Source of the DNA: Mycolicibacterium hodleri
GTDB lineage: Bacteria > Actinomycetota > Actinomycetes > Mycobacteriales > Mycobacteriaceae
Length of the DNA: 64,000 bases
Reading direction: 5' to 3'
Assembly (NCBI RefSeq): GCF_006439015.1
Contig: NZ_RCZG01000004.1
Span: forward strand, 248,001-312,000
Notes under the pieces: generated by a model
What the model was told of the DNA's origin: nothing
What the model saw: only the letters and a program-made list of their open reading frames with translations
Databases searched by the model: none
Part shown: in pieces, positions 14,188-22,588 of the stretch
Numbering within the stretch: position 1 is the first letter of the stretch
Layout: each line of letters starts with the position of its first letter
Program-made: the position numbers and the translations under genes

Positions 14188-14241
14188 GCAGACGCAAAGG
14201 TTCCCGACGCCGGGCAATTTGGGGTGCCTTTGCGTCTGCTC
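14186..14241 (+). terminator. Hairpin overlapping the stop codon of the AbiEi/DUF559 gene
   Basis: Perfect 15-bp arms, 14186-14200 (GAGCAGACGCAAAGG) and 14227-14241, enclose a 26-nt loop with its own CCCGACGCCGGG stem. The left arm begins inside the TGA stop. There is no T-tract, so termination is likely but not certain. Confidence 0.55.
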
Positions 14242-14272
14242 GCGGCTGGTGGATAGCCCCTAAACTGGCGGC

Positions 14273-15022
14273 ATGCTCATCGGTTCGCACGTCCACGACG
14301 AAGACCCCCTGGCCGCGGCCGACGCCGAAGGCGCCGAGGTGGTGCAGTTCTTCCTCGGCAATCCGCAGAGCTGGAAGAAGCCGCAGCCGCGGGAGGACGC
14401 CGAGGTCCTGCGCGCCTCGAGTGTGCCGCTCTACGTGCATGCGCCCTATCTGATCAACGTGGCGTCGGCGAACAACCGCGTGCGCATCCCGTCGCGCAAG
14501 ATCCTTCAGGACACCTGCGATGCGGCCGCAGAGATCAACGCGACCGCCGTCATCGTCCACGGCGGCCATGCCGACGACAACGACATGGACGCCGGGTTCG
14601 AGCGCTGGGTGAAGGCCCTGGACAGCCTGAAGACAGACGTGCCCGTGTATCTGGAGAACACCGCGGGCGGTGACCACGCGATGGCCCGGCACTTCGACAC
14701 CATTGCCAGACTGTGGGACCGCATCGGCGACAAGGGAATTGGCTTCTGCCTGGATACGTGCCACGCGTGGGCGGCGGGGGAGGCGCTGATCGACGCGGTC
14801 GAGCGAATCAAGGGCATCACCGGGCGCATCGACTTGGTGCATTGCAACGACTCGCGCGATGCCGCGGGGTCGGGCGCCGATCGCCACGCGAACTTCGGCA
14901 CCGGCCAGATCGACCCGCAACTGCTGGTCGCCGTCGTGAAGGCCGCTGATGCCCCCGTCATCTGCGAGACGTCCGACGAGGGCCGCAAGGATGACATCGC
15001 GTTCCTTCGCGACAACGTCTGA
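14273..15022 (+). CDS. nfo: Endonuclease IV (AP endonuclease)
   Basis: A 249-residue TIM-barrel enzyme. It carries the metal and active-site motifs [70 protein letters not shown] and ICETSDEG. It cleaves DNA 5' of abasic sites in base excision repair and uses a tri-zinc centre. It corresponds to the gene called end in M. tuberculosis (Rv0670), which also lies downstream of rpoC. It is slightly shorter than E. coli Nfo (285 residues), as is usual for mycobacteria. Confidence 0.94.
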   Translation: MLIGSHVHDEDPLAAADAEGAEVVQFFLGNPQSWKKPQPREDAEVLRASSVPLYVHAPYLINVASANNRVRIPSRKILQDTCDAAAEINATAVIVHGGHADDNDMDAGFERWVKALDSLKTDVPVYLENTAGGDHAMARHFDTIARLWDRIGDKGIGFCLDTCHAWAAGEALIDAVERIKGITGRIDLVHCNDSRDAAGSGADRHANFGTGQIDPQLLVAVVKAADAPVICETSDEGRKDDIAFLRDNV

Positions 15023-15110
15023 TGAACGCTGAATCGCCGGCCAACTGCGTTGAAACTTCGGGTTAACTAGGATCAACGGGGACTTCCCTCCCCGTCTCCG
15101 AAAGGCCCGC

Positions 15111-16232
15111 GTGTCCGCACTCGACCAGTCACCACGGGCGGTGGCGCATGCCGAGTACTCCTCTGCGACGCGGGGACGCTGGCTACAGATCGTGCGGCGG
15201 CTGGCCATCGCGGTCTGGGCGGGTGTCGTCGGTTATCGAACGGTCACCGATGGCTTCGCCTTCAATCGAGAATTGCTGCTGCTCTACATCTGCACGGGTC
15301 TGGCCGCCGCCAGTATCGGACAGGGGCGACGGGTTCTCTACGTTGCGCGGGATTGGCTGCCGTTCGCGCTGCTACTCATCGCCTACGACTTGAGCAGGGG
15401 AGCGGCGACGCTGATTGGGCGCCCCACGATGTGGCATTGGCAGATCGACGCGGACCGCTGGCTGTTCTTCGGGACGATGCCGACGGTGTGGCTACAAGAA
15501 CGGCTGAAGATGCCGCAGCCGCCGTGGTGGGAAGTGGTCGTCAGCTCCGTCTACATGTCCTTCTTCATCCTTCCGTACGTGGTGGCGGCGGTGTTGTGGA
15601 TGCGCGATCGCGAAGAATGGAAGGCCTTCGTCCGGCTCTTCGTCGGGCTGTCGTTGGCAGGACTGGTGATCTACGCGCTCCTGCCCGCAGCTCCGCCGTG
15701 GGCGGCCGCACGTTGTACGGCCGCTGACGTCGCGGGCGGGCCATCGGACCCGCGGTGCATGTTCGGGTCCCCACGCGACGTGCCCGACGGGGGGCTGCTC
15801 GGCGCCATGCAGACCAACCAGCAGGGCGCCCACGACTGGGTCGAGCGCATCGTCGGCCGGGGCTGGGGGAACCTGCATCTGCACTCGGCGACGGCGCTGC
15901 TCGACCAGGGTCAAGCCAGCGTCAACCTCGTCGCAGCGATCCCGTCACTCCATGCCGGGATGACCGCGGCGGTGTCGGCGTTCCTCTGGACGCGCGTGCG
16001 GCCCCGGTGGCGCTCACTACTGGTGGCGTATCCGTTGATCATGGCGTTCACCCTGGTGTACACCGCAGAGCACTACGTCATCGACATCTTGCTCGGCTGG
16101 GTCCTCGCGGCCGTCGTGGTGACCGGGCTGAACCGGTACGAGGCGCGCCGGCGCGGCCGCTCGTCAGGCGTGGGTGAGGTAGACCTTCCGGAGGGTCTCG
16201 GTCACCGTCCAGACAGTCTCCGCACCGGCTGA
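15111..16232 (+). CDS. PAP2-superfamily membrane phosphatase/phosphotransferase
   Basis: A 373-residue multi-spanning protein with about six hydrophobic segments (for example LLLLYICTGLAAASI, FALLLIAYDL, LFVGLSLAGLVIYALL, LIMAFTLVYT). The PAP2 signature is present: AAIPSLHAG followed by AEHYVIDILLGW, carrying the catalytic His residues. This arrangement fits AUR1-like inositolphosphotransferases and lipid phosphatases. The GTG start follows GAAAGGCC. The last 69 nt overlap the convergent cupin gene. The substrate lipid is unknown. Confidence 0.83.
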   Translation: MSALDQSPRAVAHAEYSSATRGRWLQIVRRLAIAVWAGVVGYRTVTDGFAFNRELLLLYICTGLAAASIGQGRRVLYVARDWLPFALLLIAYDLSRGAATLIGRPTMWHWQIDADRWLFFGTMPTVWLQERLKMPQPPWWEVVVSSVYMSFFILPYVVAAVLWMRDREEWKAFVRLFVGLSLAGLVIYALLPAAPPWAAARCTAADVAGGPSDPRCMFGSPRDVPDGGLLGAMQTNQQGAHDWVERIVGRGWGNLHLHSATALLDQGQASVNLVAAIPSLHAGMTAAVSAFLWTRVRPRWRSLLVAYPLIMAFTLVYTAEHYVIDILLGWVLAAVVVTGLNRYEARRRGRSSGVGEVDLPEGLGHRPDSLRTG

Positions 16233-16505
16233 CAGCCGAACCACGTCACCGGGTCCCAGGTGCAAGGTGTCAGTCCCGCCGGCGAATTCGACGGTGGCCG
16301 CCCCGGAGACCACGACGAACATCTCATCGGTCTCGACGTCGTTCATCACCCCCGGCGTCATCTCCCAGACTCCGACTTCGAGTCCACCGAACTCGGCGAG
16401 TGCGTCGGCCGCGGTGGTCGGTTCGCCGCGGACGGATTGTTCGGCCGGCACCGGCTCGTGATCGAGGGTGAGTGCTGCCGCATGCACGACGGAGTTGGGC
16501 TTCAT
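16164..16505 (-). CDS. Small cupin-domain protein
   Basis: A 113-residue single-domain cupin. GVWEMTPGVMNDVETDEMFVVVSG and GPGDVVRLSAGAETVWTV are the two cupin motifs of the DUF861/EutQ-like group. His residues of the classic metal site are poorly conserved. The function is not assignable; such proteins are often small enzymes or ligand-binding partners. MKPNSVVHAAAL is taken as the start rather than an in-frame ATG 21 nt upstream. It lies convergent with, and overlapping, the PAP2 gene. Confidence 0.75.
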   Translation of the reverse strand: MKPNSVVHAAALTLDHEPVPAEQSVRGEPTTAADALAEFGGLEVGVWEMTPGVMNDVETDEMFVVVSGAATVEFAGGTDTLHLGPGDVVRLSAGAETVWTVTETLRKVYLTHA

Positions 16506-16531
16506 GGGATCAGTATCGACCTGCAAGATCG

Positions 16532-18295
16532 TCAGGCTCCCAGGATGCAGAGCACCTCGTCCAAGCTCGCATTGCGCAGCCCTGCCGCCACCGTGTGCCG
16601 GGCACGTCCCACGGGGGGAGTGGCCGCTCGATCAAGACGAGTCGTCTCGTACATCGCCGGACCGTTGGCCACCGAATTGGTGAGTACGTACCGACCGGCT
16701 TTCGCGGCGCGACGCACCGAACTCTCGGGGGCGCAGACGCCGCTGAGGGTCGTCGCGTCGTCGACATTGACAGCCACCTGGAACACCTCGCGTTCTGCCT
16801 CGAGTACCCCCGTCAGACGGCCGATCAAGTCCTCGGGCGCGAAGAAGCGCCAGCCCTCGCCCACATGAAGCCAAAACCGGCTGGCGATCTCTTTCCGGAT
16901 CTGTCCAAGGTGGGCCACGCGGTCGGTAGCCGCGGGAGACGGGGTGAACTCGAGGAACCGGTAAGCCTCCAACAAGGTTGCGCGGGCCTCCGCTGACAGG
17001 CCCGCGTCGACGACGATGAGGCGACCGACGCTCGTTACGTCGTTGCAGGAGTTGAGGAACGAGTTGAGCGTCTGCTCCACCGCGCGGCGATCCGGCCCCG
17101 CGACGAGGCTGACGGTCACCTCGGAATCGCGCGGACCCGCCGTGAGGCTACGAGCCAGCCGCTCGGGATACGACGACGCCGCGTCGATCATCGCAGGCAC
17201 CGAGATGTCACGGTTGGTAGCGATCCTCGCCCGATCGTCTTCGGAGAGATCGCGCGCAGCCAATAAGCGTCGGCACAGCGTCAACGCCTCGGCGTGCCTT
17301 CCGATCCACGAGGCACACACCGCCTGCTCGTCGACGGCGCGAAAGGCGTAGACGTCTGCGCCGACGAACAAGGTGTCTTCGACGGGGAATGGGATCGACG
17401 CAGCGCGCTCGGCAAAGAGATGACCCAGCTGATAACGCTGATCGACGCGGTAGGAGTAGGCGATGGCGTGGAGGGGCTCGGCGCGGGTGGGTCGAAACTC
17501 CCATGCTCGCAGGTATGCATCCTGCGTCTCCTGCCATGGTGCACCGATCTGCGACATCGCCTCGCCGAGGCGAAACATCGCGCAGTAGACCTCTTCGTCC
17601 CAACCGCCCATGTCAGCCCGTCTCGCGTACCAGTCGCGCGCGTTCTCGTAGTCGCCGAGATCGTAGTAACTCTGGGCCAGGTAGAAGACCGACCGCGAAT
17701 CATCTGGATTGCGTTCGACTTCGGCGAGTAGGAGGTCACGGTCCCTGGCGTACTTCTCCGGGTCCAGACTGCGCCCACCGAGGCGGCGTGAATCGATGTA
17801 GTAGGCGCCTTCCAAGCGCTCCGACACAAACGGTTCGTCGCACTCGGCGTACTCGTGGACCACGCCTTCATATCGCCAAGGCATCTGGTCGCGGAACAAC
17901 TGCCGACGCCAGTAGGTGAATCCCGTTCCGGGGCCGTAACGCACCTCGTAGACGTCGGCGTCAAGATGGCTGAAGTCCAGCGGTCCCACCACCAGGTCAT
18001 CTGCGTCGATAACCCAGATGTAGTCGCCGTGGCCGCGCGCGAGAGTCATTGCCTCAGAACGATTGTGGCCGAAATTTTGCCAACGACGTTCGTGGATCTC
18101 CCCCGGGATGCCCAGGCGATCCAGATGGTTGCGAACGACGTCCGGGGTACCGTCGTCGGAGCCCGTATCGACGATCACCCAGTAGGTGATGTAGGGCGCA
18201 ACGGTGTCGAGTACCTCGCGGACGATGTGCGCCTCGTTTCGAACGATCATGTTGAGGCAGATCGCCGGACGAAGACTCGTCGGCTCAGTCGTCAC
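16532..18295 (-). CDS. GT2 glycosyltransferase with TPR region
   Basis: A 587-residue protein. Residues 10-110 form a family-2 glycosyltransferase start (CLNMIVRNEAHIVREVLD, IVDTGSDDGT, YIWVIDADDLV with the DxD metal site). Residues 190-330 look like tetratricopeptide repeats (VFYLAQSYYDLGDYENARDW, EEVYCAMFRLGEAM). The C-terminal 180 residues resemble a degenerate second GT-A domain (VTVSLVAGPDRRAVEQTLNS, RLIVVDAG). It starts with GTG, 3 bp after a methyltransferase, so the two are probably co-expressed. The sugar acceptor is unknown. Confidence 0.8.
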   Translation of the reverse strand: MTTEPTSLRPAICLNMIVRNEAHIVREVLDTVAPYITYWVIVDTGSDDGTPDVVRNHLDRLGIPGEIHERRWQNFGHNRSEAMTLARGHGDYIWVIDADDLVVGPLDFSHLDADVYEVRYGPGTGFTYWRRQLFRDQMPWRYEGVVHEYAECDEPFVSERLEGAYYIDSRRLGGRSLDPEKYARDRDLLLAEVERNPDDSRSVFYLAQSYYDLGDYENARDWYARRADMGGWDEEVYCAMFRLGEAMSQIGAPWQETQDAYLRAWEFRPTRAEPLHAIAYSYRVDQRYQLGHLFAERAASIPFPVEDTLFVGADVYAFRAVDEQAVCASWIGRHAEALTLCRRLLAARDLSEDDRARIATNRDISVPAMIDAASSYPERLARSLTAGPRDSEVTVSLVAGPDRRAVEQTLNSFLNSCNDVTSVGRLIVVDAGLSAEARATLLEAYRFLEFTPSPAATDRVAHLGQIRKEIASRFWLHVGEGWRFFAPEDLIGRLTGVLEAEREVFQVAVNVDDATTLSGVCAPESSVRRAAKAGRYVLTNSVANGPAMYETTRLDRAATPPVGRARHTVAAGLRNASLDEVLCILGA

Positions 18296-18298
18296 CGC

Positions 18299-19339
18299 TC
18301 AACTCGTCTTCTGGTAGACCAGCCAACGCATCTCGATGGGGCATAGCTCCCGATCGAGGTCGAAGGCGTCCTGGCCGCTGACCCATTCGGCGTACCAGCC
18401 GGTCGGTGGCCAGGCGCCGTCGGGCAGATGCGCCTTCTCGTAGTCGTAGACCGATTCGTCCGTCACGAGCTGCAGAGGCAATCTGGCGCTCGCAGCGGCC
18501 ATCTCGTCGCGGGTGAAGATACTGGTGTACATCTGCTGACCGAATTCGCGAGCCGCGTCGTCCGGTGCGTAACCGTTTCGGGCCAGAAATGTGTTGAACA
18601 CCAACCGCCCCGCTGGACCGAGGCACTTCGCCGCGAGTTCGAACACGCCGCGAAGGTCCTTCGTCGTCCGGAAATCGGACACCACCTCCGAGAGCAGGAT
18701 CAACTGATAGTCCCGCCGGAGATCGTCGGTGGTGGCGAAGACGTCGCGTTGAACCACGCGGACGTCGAGTGATTCCCGGGCCACATCGGCTCGGATCATG
18801 TCGGCGAACTTGGGGGTCAGTTCGACCACGTCCACCGGGTGGCCGCGCCGCGCGAGCGCCAAGGCGTTTCGCCCGGTTCCGGCCCCGATGTCGAGCACCC
18901 TGAATGCCCCGGGATCAGTTGCACCGCAGGCTAATTCCCACACCCGTGCGTCCGGTTCGGTTCCGAATAGCGGAGGCTCGCGCGAGGCGATCCAGTTTTC
19001 GTAGGTGCCTTCGACAGACGACCACTCGGGTGTGACGTGGTAGTTCAGCACGGTGCCGATGGGGGCATCGTAGGCAATGACGACATTGGACCGTTGCGAG
19101 GCCGCAAACGCCTGCTTCAACTGGTCGTCGAGTAACGATCTGAAGTGAACGAGCTGTTCGGCCGAGAACCGCCGACCCACGGCGGCAAAGATGTCGTCAC
19201 ACATCGTCACGTACGCGTCGAGCAAACCGGGGGCGGCGGGCAACGTGATCTGGCCACTGACCACCGAGCGGCTGTGTAGCCGACGGGTCAACGCGTCGCG
19301 CAGCGCCGGATCGACCGACTGCGGCCGCGGTTCAACCAT
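18299..19339 (-). CDS. SAM-dependent methyltransferase
   Basis: A 346-residue protein. The N-terminal 150 residues contain FRSLLDDQLKQAFAASQRSN, seen in small actinobacterial methyltransferases with a helical lid. RVLDIGAGTGRNALALARRG is motif I, and VVELTPKFADMIR holds the acidic loop. QLILLSEVVSDFRT and LGPAGRLVFNTFLA follow. The start is MVEPRPQSVD; the longer open frame upstream crosses a stretch without protein-like sequence. It is the first gene of a two-gene operon with the TPR-glycosyltransferase, which suggests a methylated glycan or peptide product, but that is inference. Confidence 0.8.
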   Translation of the reverse strand: MVEPRPQSVDPALRDALTRRLHSRSVVSGQITLPAAPGLLDAYVTMCDDIFAAVGRRFSAEQLVHFRSLLDDQLKQAFAASQRSNVVIAYDAPIGTVLNYHVTPEWSSVEGTYENWIASREPPLFGTEPDARVWELACGATDPGAFRVLDIGAGTGRNALALARRGHPVDVVELTPKFADMIRADVARESLDVRVVQRDVFATTDDLRRDYQLILLSEVVSDFRTTKDLRGVFELAAKCLGPAGRLVFNTFLARNGYAPDDAAREFGQQMYTSIFTRDEMAAASARLPLQLVTDESVYDYEKAHLPDGAWPPTGWYAEWVSGQDAFDLDRELCPIEMRWLVYQKTS

Positions 19340-19549
19340 GAATGGTCCTCTGCACGATCGATCGGGACTTGGATTCAGTGACCGGCACCGATGGTCGGTG
19401 ACTCGGTCCATGCGACCTCGGTCGTCACCGTCACAAGGTAGACGTAGCAGCTTTGGCGTGGACCATTTTGCGAGAAACGATGCTCTGATTGATCTTTCAA
19501 TCCGCATGGAATGGTGAATCGACGAAACGCCGAGCGCTACCATCCCCCC

Positions 19550-20101
19550 ATGGCTGATGACACGAAGGACGTGGCCGATGAGGCAGAGGTATCTCCAAGT
19601 CCTTCCCGCGAGCACTCCGCGGTATCGCGAGTGCCGCAGAAGGTGACCGTCGGGCGGTCACCGGTCGCCATCGCAGCGCTTGCCATCGCGGTGATAGCCG
19701 CCGGTCTCGCCGCCTGGGCACTGCTGAAGGGAACACCCGAGACGACGGCAACGAACCAGTTGACCGGTGATTCCAAGACGCGTGTCTGCAATGTCTTCGC
19801 CACGGTCAGCAACGCCGTATCGATACAAACACACGCCGACCTTGGCCCCGACCCGGTCGCCGAGAAGGCAGTTGCGGGCAACGCTCGGCTGGCTCTGGTC
19901 GGGGGAGGGGAGTACTTGCTCAACAGCGTCGACTCCGGCACGCCGAGGGAGCTTGCCGATCCCGTTCGCAAGTTCGCCTACAACCTTCAGGACATAGGCC
20001 TGAACGCGCTTGCCGAGGTGCCGTACTCCGATCCCATCCAGGCTGCTCGCCTCCGCGACGGTGAGGCCAGCCGGCTTCAGATCGCCGACCTGTGTAAGTA
20101 G
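19550..20101 (+). CDS. Single-pass membrane protein, unknown function
   Basis: A 183-residue protein with an acidic, Ser-rich cytosolic N-terminus. One membrane helix spans about residues 36-55 ([21 protein letters not shown]), followed by an extracytoplasmic domain with two Cys ([13 protein letters not shown] and the final ADLCK). The Cys pair may form a disulfide. This organisation is common among mycobacterial conserved membrane proteins near PE/Mce-like genes. No enzyme motif is visible. Confidence 0.72.
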   Translation: MADDTKDVADEAEVSPSPSREHSAVSRVPQKVTVGRSPVAIAALAIAVIAAGLAAWALLKGTPETTATNQLTGDSKTRVCNVFATVSNAVSIQTHADLGPDPVAEKAVAGNARLALVGGGEYLLNSVDSGTPRELADPVRKFAYNLQDIGLNALAEVPYSDPIQAARLRDGEASRLQIADLCK

Positions 20102-20336
20102 GCCACGATATTCAGCGGCTGAGCGCGCGGGCGCCGAGCCTCGTGTGGGCACGGTGCGGTGCCGTGATGGCGTACCGCATGCAAAAGGAGGTTTTTCCGG
20201 TTCGGGTTTGCCGCGCGGCCTAGAACATCCCTTTGGTATGGATGTAAAAACCAATGTCGTCGGTGTTGCTGCGGTGTTAACTGTTTTCCAGCTTGCTTTG
20301 CGGCAGGCTTTCGGTTGTCAATGGAGGGGATTCTTA

Positions 20337-22412
20337 GTGTCAAAGCATCGCAAGCACAAGTCACACCAATCGACGAAACGGCTTCATCCCCTCCTCGGCA
20401 CCGGGGTTGCCGGAGCAGCGTTGGTGGGGGCCGGCCTGATGTTGGCCGCATCGCCGGCCACGCCGGGCCTGGTAACGGCGGCCGTCCAACTGGCGTCGGT
20501 CGATTCGGTGTGGACGCCGCCCCTATCGCCGGTAACCGCAGATCCATGGTGGCTCAACGGCAGAAGCCTGATCGGGGGCGCTCTGCAATCCGCACCTTCG
20601 ACGAACGCCTTGATCGCGGCGACTCAGCGTCGCGCGTACTGCGGACTCGTGTGCGACGGAGCCGACGGCACGGCGGACGACCCCAACGGGCAGAACGGCG
20701 GTGTCTTCTTAGGCACTGGTGGCGACGGCTGGAATGCGGTGGGCGCCGGGGTTGCGGGCGGTGCCGGCGGCAAGGGCGGTCTCTACGGCGGTGACGGCGG
20801 CAACGGCGGCAACGGTTCCAATGGCGTCGGCACGATGGCGGGCGGTGCGGGCGGCAGCGGTGGCGACACCGGGTATCTCTCACTCTTCGGTAACGCCGGC
20901 AACGGCGGCAACGGCGGCAACGGCTCCGGTGTCGGTGCTGCCGGTGCGTCCGGTGCGACGGGTGCCACCGGTGCGACGGGCGCCACCGGCACGGCAGGCG
21001 CCACCGGCGCGACGGGCACAGCGGGAGTGGCCGGCGCTACCGGCTCGGCAGGCACGGCAGGTGATGCAGGCGCCAATGGCTCGACGGGCGCTGCGGGGAC
21101 TGCGGGCGCGACCGGTGCCACTGGCGCTGCACCGTCGGGTACGCCGGGCACCGTTGGCACGGCGGGCGCAGCCGGTGCTCTCATCGGCGATGCCGGTGGC
21201 CCCGGAGGCGCAGGCGCAACCGGCGGCGGGGCCGGAGGCATCGGTGGTACCGGTGGTACCGGTGGTCTCTTCGGCGGTATCGGCGGTAAGGGTGGCACCG
21301 GCGGCACGGGTGCCAGTGGCGGCGCGGGTGGCAACGGAACCACCGGTGCGACTGGCGGCGCGGGTGGCAACGGCACTGCCGGTACGAGTGGCGGCACGGG
21401 TGGCAACGGAACCACCGGTGCGAGTGGCGGCACGGGTGGCAACGGTGCCACCGGTGGCACCGGCGCAACGGGCGGCACTGGCGCGAAGGGTGTCACCGGC
21501 GGTGCCGGATCTGCCGGCGGCGCGGGTGGTGCGGGCGGCACGGCCAAGGGCACCTTCGGCCACGGCGGCTTGGGTGGCAACGGAGGCATCGGCACGACTG
21601 GCGGCACCGGCGGTACGGGTGGTTCCGGCGGCGACGGCGGTGTCGGTGGTGCCGGTGGTGCGGCTGGAAACGGTGGCGTCGGCGGTGCCGGTGGTGCGGC
21701 TGGAAACGGTGGCGTCGGCGGTGTCGGTGGTGCGGCTGGAAACGGTGGCACGGGTGGGACCGGTGGTGCGGCTGGAAACGGTGGCACGGGTGGTACCGGT
21801 GGCGCGGCCGGTGACGGCGGTGCCGGCGGAGTTGCACCACTTCCCGGTGTGGGCGGTGCGCCAGGAACTCCCGGCGCCGGTGGCGTGGGTGGCGCTTCGG
21901 GTTCGGCCGGCGCTGGTGGCGCTGGCGGTGCTTCGGGTTCGGCCGCCGCTGGTGGCGCTGGCGGTGCTTCGGGCTCGGCCGCCGCTGGTGGCGCAGGCGG
22001 TGCTTCGGGCTCGGCCGGTGCCGGTGGCGCGGGTGGTGCCGGTGGAGTTGCCGGGGCAGGCGGAGCTGGCGGAGCTGGCGGTGCTGGCGGCGCTGCGGGT
22101 GTTGGTGGCACCGGCGGTCAGTTCGGTGGAGACGGAAAGTCCGGTACTACCGGAGCGTCCGGCGCCGCCGGAGCCACGGGTGCCACCGGGACCGGAACTG
22201 GCAAGTCCGGGGCGACTGGTGCCAGTGGCGCGTCTGGTACGGCCGGGGCAACAGGCGCGAGTGGTGCGTCGGGCACGGCCGGGGCAACCGGTGCGAGTGG
22301 TGCGTCTGGCAAGGCCGGCTCTACCGGTGCCAGTGGTGCGTCCGGCAAGGCCGGAGCGACTGGTGCCAGTGGCGCGTCCGGAAAGCGCGGACCGGTGGGC
22401 TCGAATCGGTAG
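20337..22412 (+). CDS. Secreted Gly-rich PGRS/collagen-like repeat protein without PE domain
   Basis: A 691-residue protein. The GTG at 20337 is preceded by GGAGGGG 7 nt upstream and gives a basic N-terminus followed by a hydrophobic stretch ([19 protein letters not shown]), so it is probably secreted. About residues 45-120 are non-repetitive. From about 121 the sequence begins like PE_PGRS repeats ([16 protein letters not shown]) and alternates GGxGGx blocks with collagen-like Gly-x-y runs (GATGATGATGTAG). The tail ends in Lys/Arg ([14 protein letters not shown]). No PE domain or enzymatic domain is present. A cell-surface or matrix role is inference. Confidence 0.8.
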   Translation: MSKHRKHKSHQSTKRLHPLLGTGVAGAALVGAGLMLAASPATPGLVTAAVQLASVDSVWTPPLSPVTADPWWLNGRSLIGGALQSAPSTNALIAATQRRAYCGLVCDGADGTADDPNGQNGGVFLGTGGDGWNAVGAGVAGGAGGKGGLYGGDGGNGGNGSNGVGTMAGGAGGSGGDTGYLSLFGNAGNGGNGGNGSGVGAAGASGATGATGATGATGTAGATGATGTAGVAGATGSAGTAGDAGANGSTGAAGTAGATGATGAAPSGTPGTVGTAGAAGALIGDAGGPGGAGATGGGAGGIGGTGGTGGLFGGIGGKGGTGGTGASGGAGGNGTTGATGGAGGNGTAGTSGGTGGNGTTGASGGTGGNGATGGTGATGGTGAKGVTGGAGSAGGAGGAGGTAKGTFGHGGLGGNGGIGTTGGTGGTGGSGGDGGVGGAGGAAGNGGVGGAGGAAGNGGVGGVGGAAGNGGTGGTGGAAGNGGTGGTGGAAGDGGAGGVAPLPGVGGAPGTPGAGGVGGASGSAGAGGAGGASGSAAAGGAGGASGSAAAGGAGGASGSAGAGGAGGAGGVAGAGGAGGAGGAGGAAGVGGTGGQFGGDGKSGTTGASGAAGATGATGTGTGKSGATGASGASGTAGATGASGASGTAGATGASGASGKAGSTGASGASGKAGATGASGASGKRGPVGSNR
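21641..21820 (+). repeat. 36-bp tandem array 1 in the PGRS-like gene
   Basis: The GGAAACGGTGG core recurs at 21666, 21702, 21738 and 21774, exactly 36 bp apart. Each unit encodes 12 residues of the type [12 protein letters not shown], with a fifth diverged copy at the end. Confidence 0.9.
21882..22025 (+). repeat. 36-bp tandem array 2 in the PGRS-like gene
   Basis: GCTTCGGG recurs at 21894, 21930, 21966 and 22002, exactly 36 bp apart. The units encode [16 protein letters not shown] 12-mers. Confidence 0.9.
22206..22390 (+). repeat. 36-bp tandem array 3 in the PGRS-like gene
   Basis: GCGTC recurs at 22230, 22266, 22302, 22338 and 22374, exactly 36 bp apart. The units encode [16 protein letters not shown] 12-mers, four Gly-x-y triplets each. 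Lys enters in the last copies. Confidence 0.9.
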
Positions 22413-22440
22413 GCACGCAGTCAACGCCCGGCGTTGAAGG

Positions 22441-22470
22441 ATCGGCCCCCTCCTTGCGGAGGGGGCCGAT
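22441..22470 (+). terminator. Rho-independent terminator after the PGRS-like gene
   Basis: ATCGGCCCCCTCC (22441-22453) pairs perfectly with 22458-22470 around a TTGC loop. It is followed by TCCTTG, a weak T-run. Confidence 0.75.
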
Positions 22471-22558
22471 TCCTTGAGGTCCACCTGCCAGAAGGTCGTT
22501 CCCCAGCCAACCCAACGCCGACGTCATCCCGTGAAGGATTTATATTACGACTCTTGTG

Positions 22559-22582
22559 CAGTTGTCGAAAAACTGTAACAGT
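22559..22582 (+). promoter_or_regulatory. Candidate operator upstream of fadE8
   Basis: Two overlapping inverted repeats lie just before fadE8: CAGTT-N7-AACTG (22559-22575) and ACTGT-A-ACAGT (22572-22582). They end 6 bp before the ATG. A TATATT at 22541-22546 could be a -10. The PaaX-like regulator encoded downstream is one possible ligand, which is inference. Confidence 0.35.
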
Positions 22583-22588
22583 GGTGGT

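Noticed and set aside
20184..20192. Strong AAGGAGG upstream of the PGRS-like gene
   Set aside because: No start codon lies at a usable distance before the GTG at 20337, which has its own GGAGGGG. It was left unassigned.
20783..22111. Pro-rich minus-strand open frame across the PGRS-like gene
   Set aside because: It is the complement of the Gly-rich repeats, with composition only of Pro, Ala and Val. It has no start signal.
21641..22390. 36-bp repeats as a CRISPR array
   Set aside because: The repeats are directly adjacent, in frame and without unique spacers. No cas genes are nearby.
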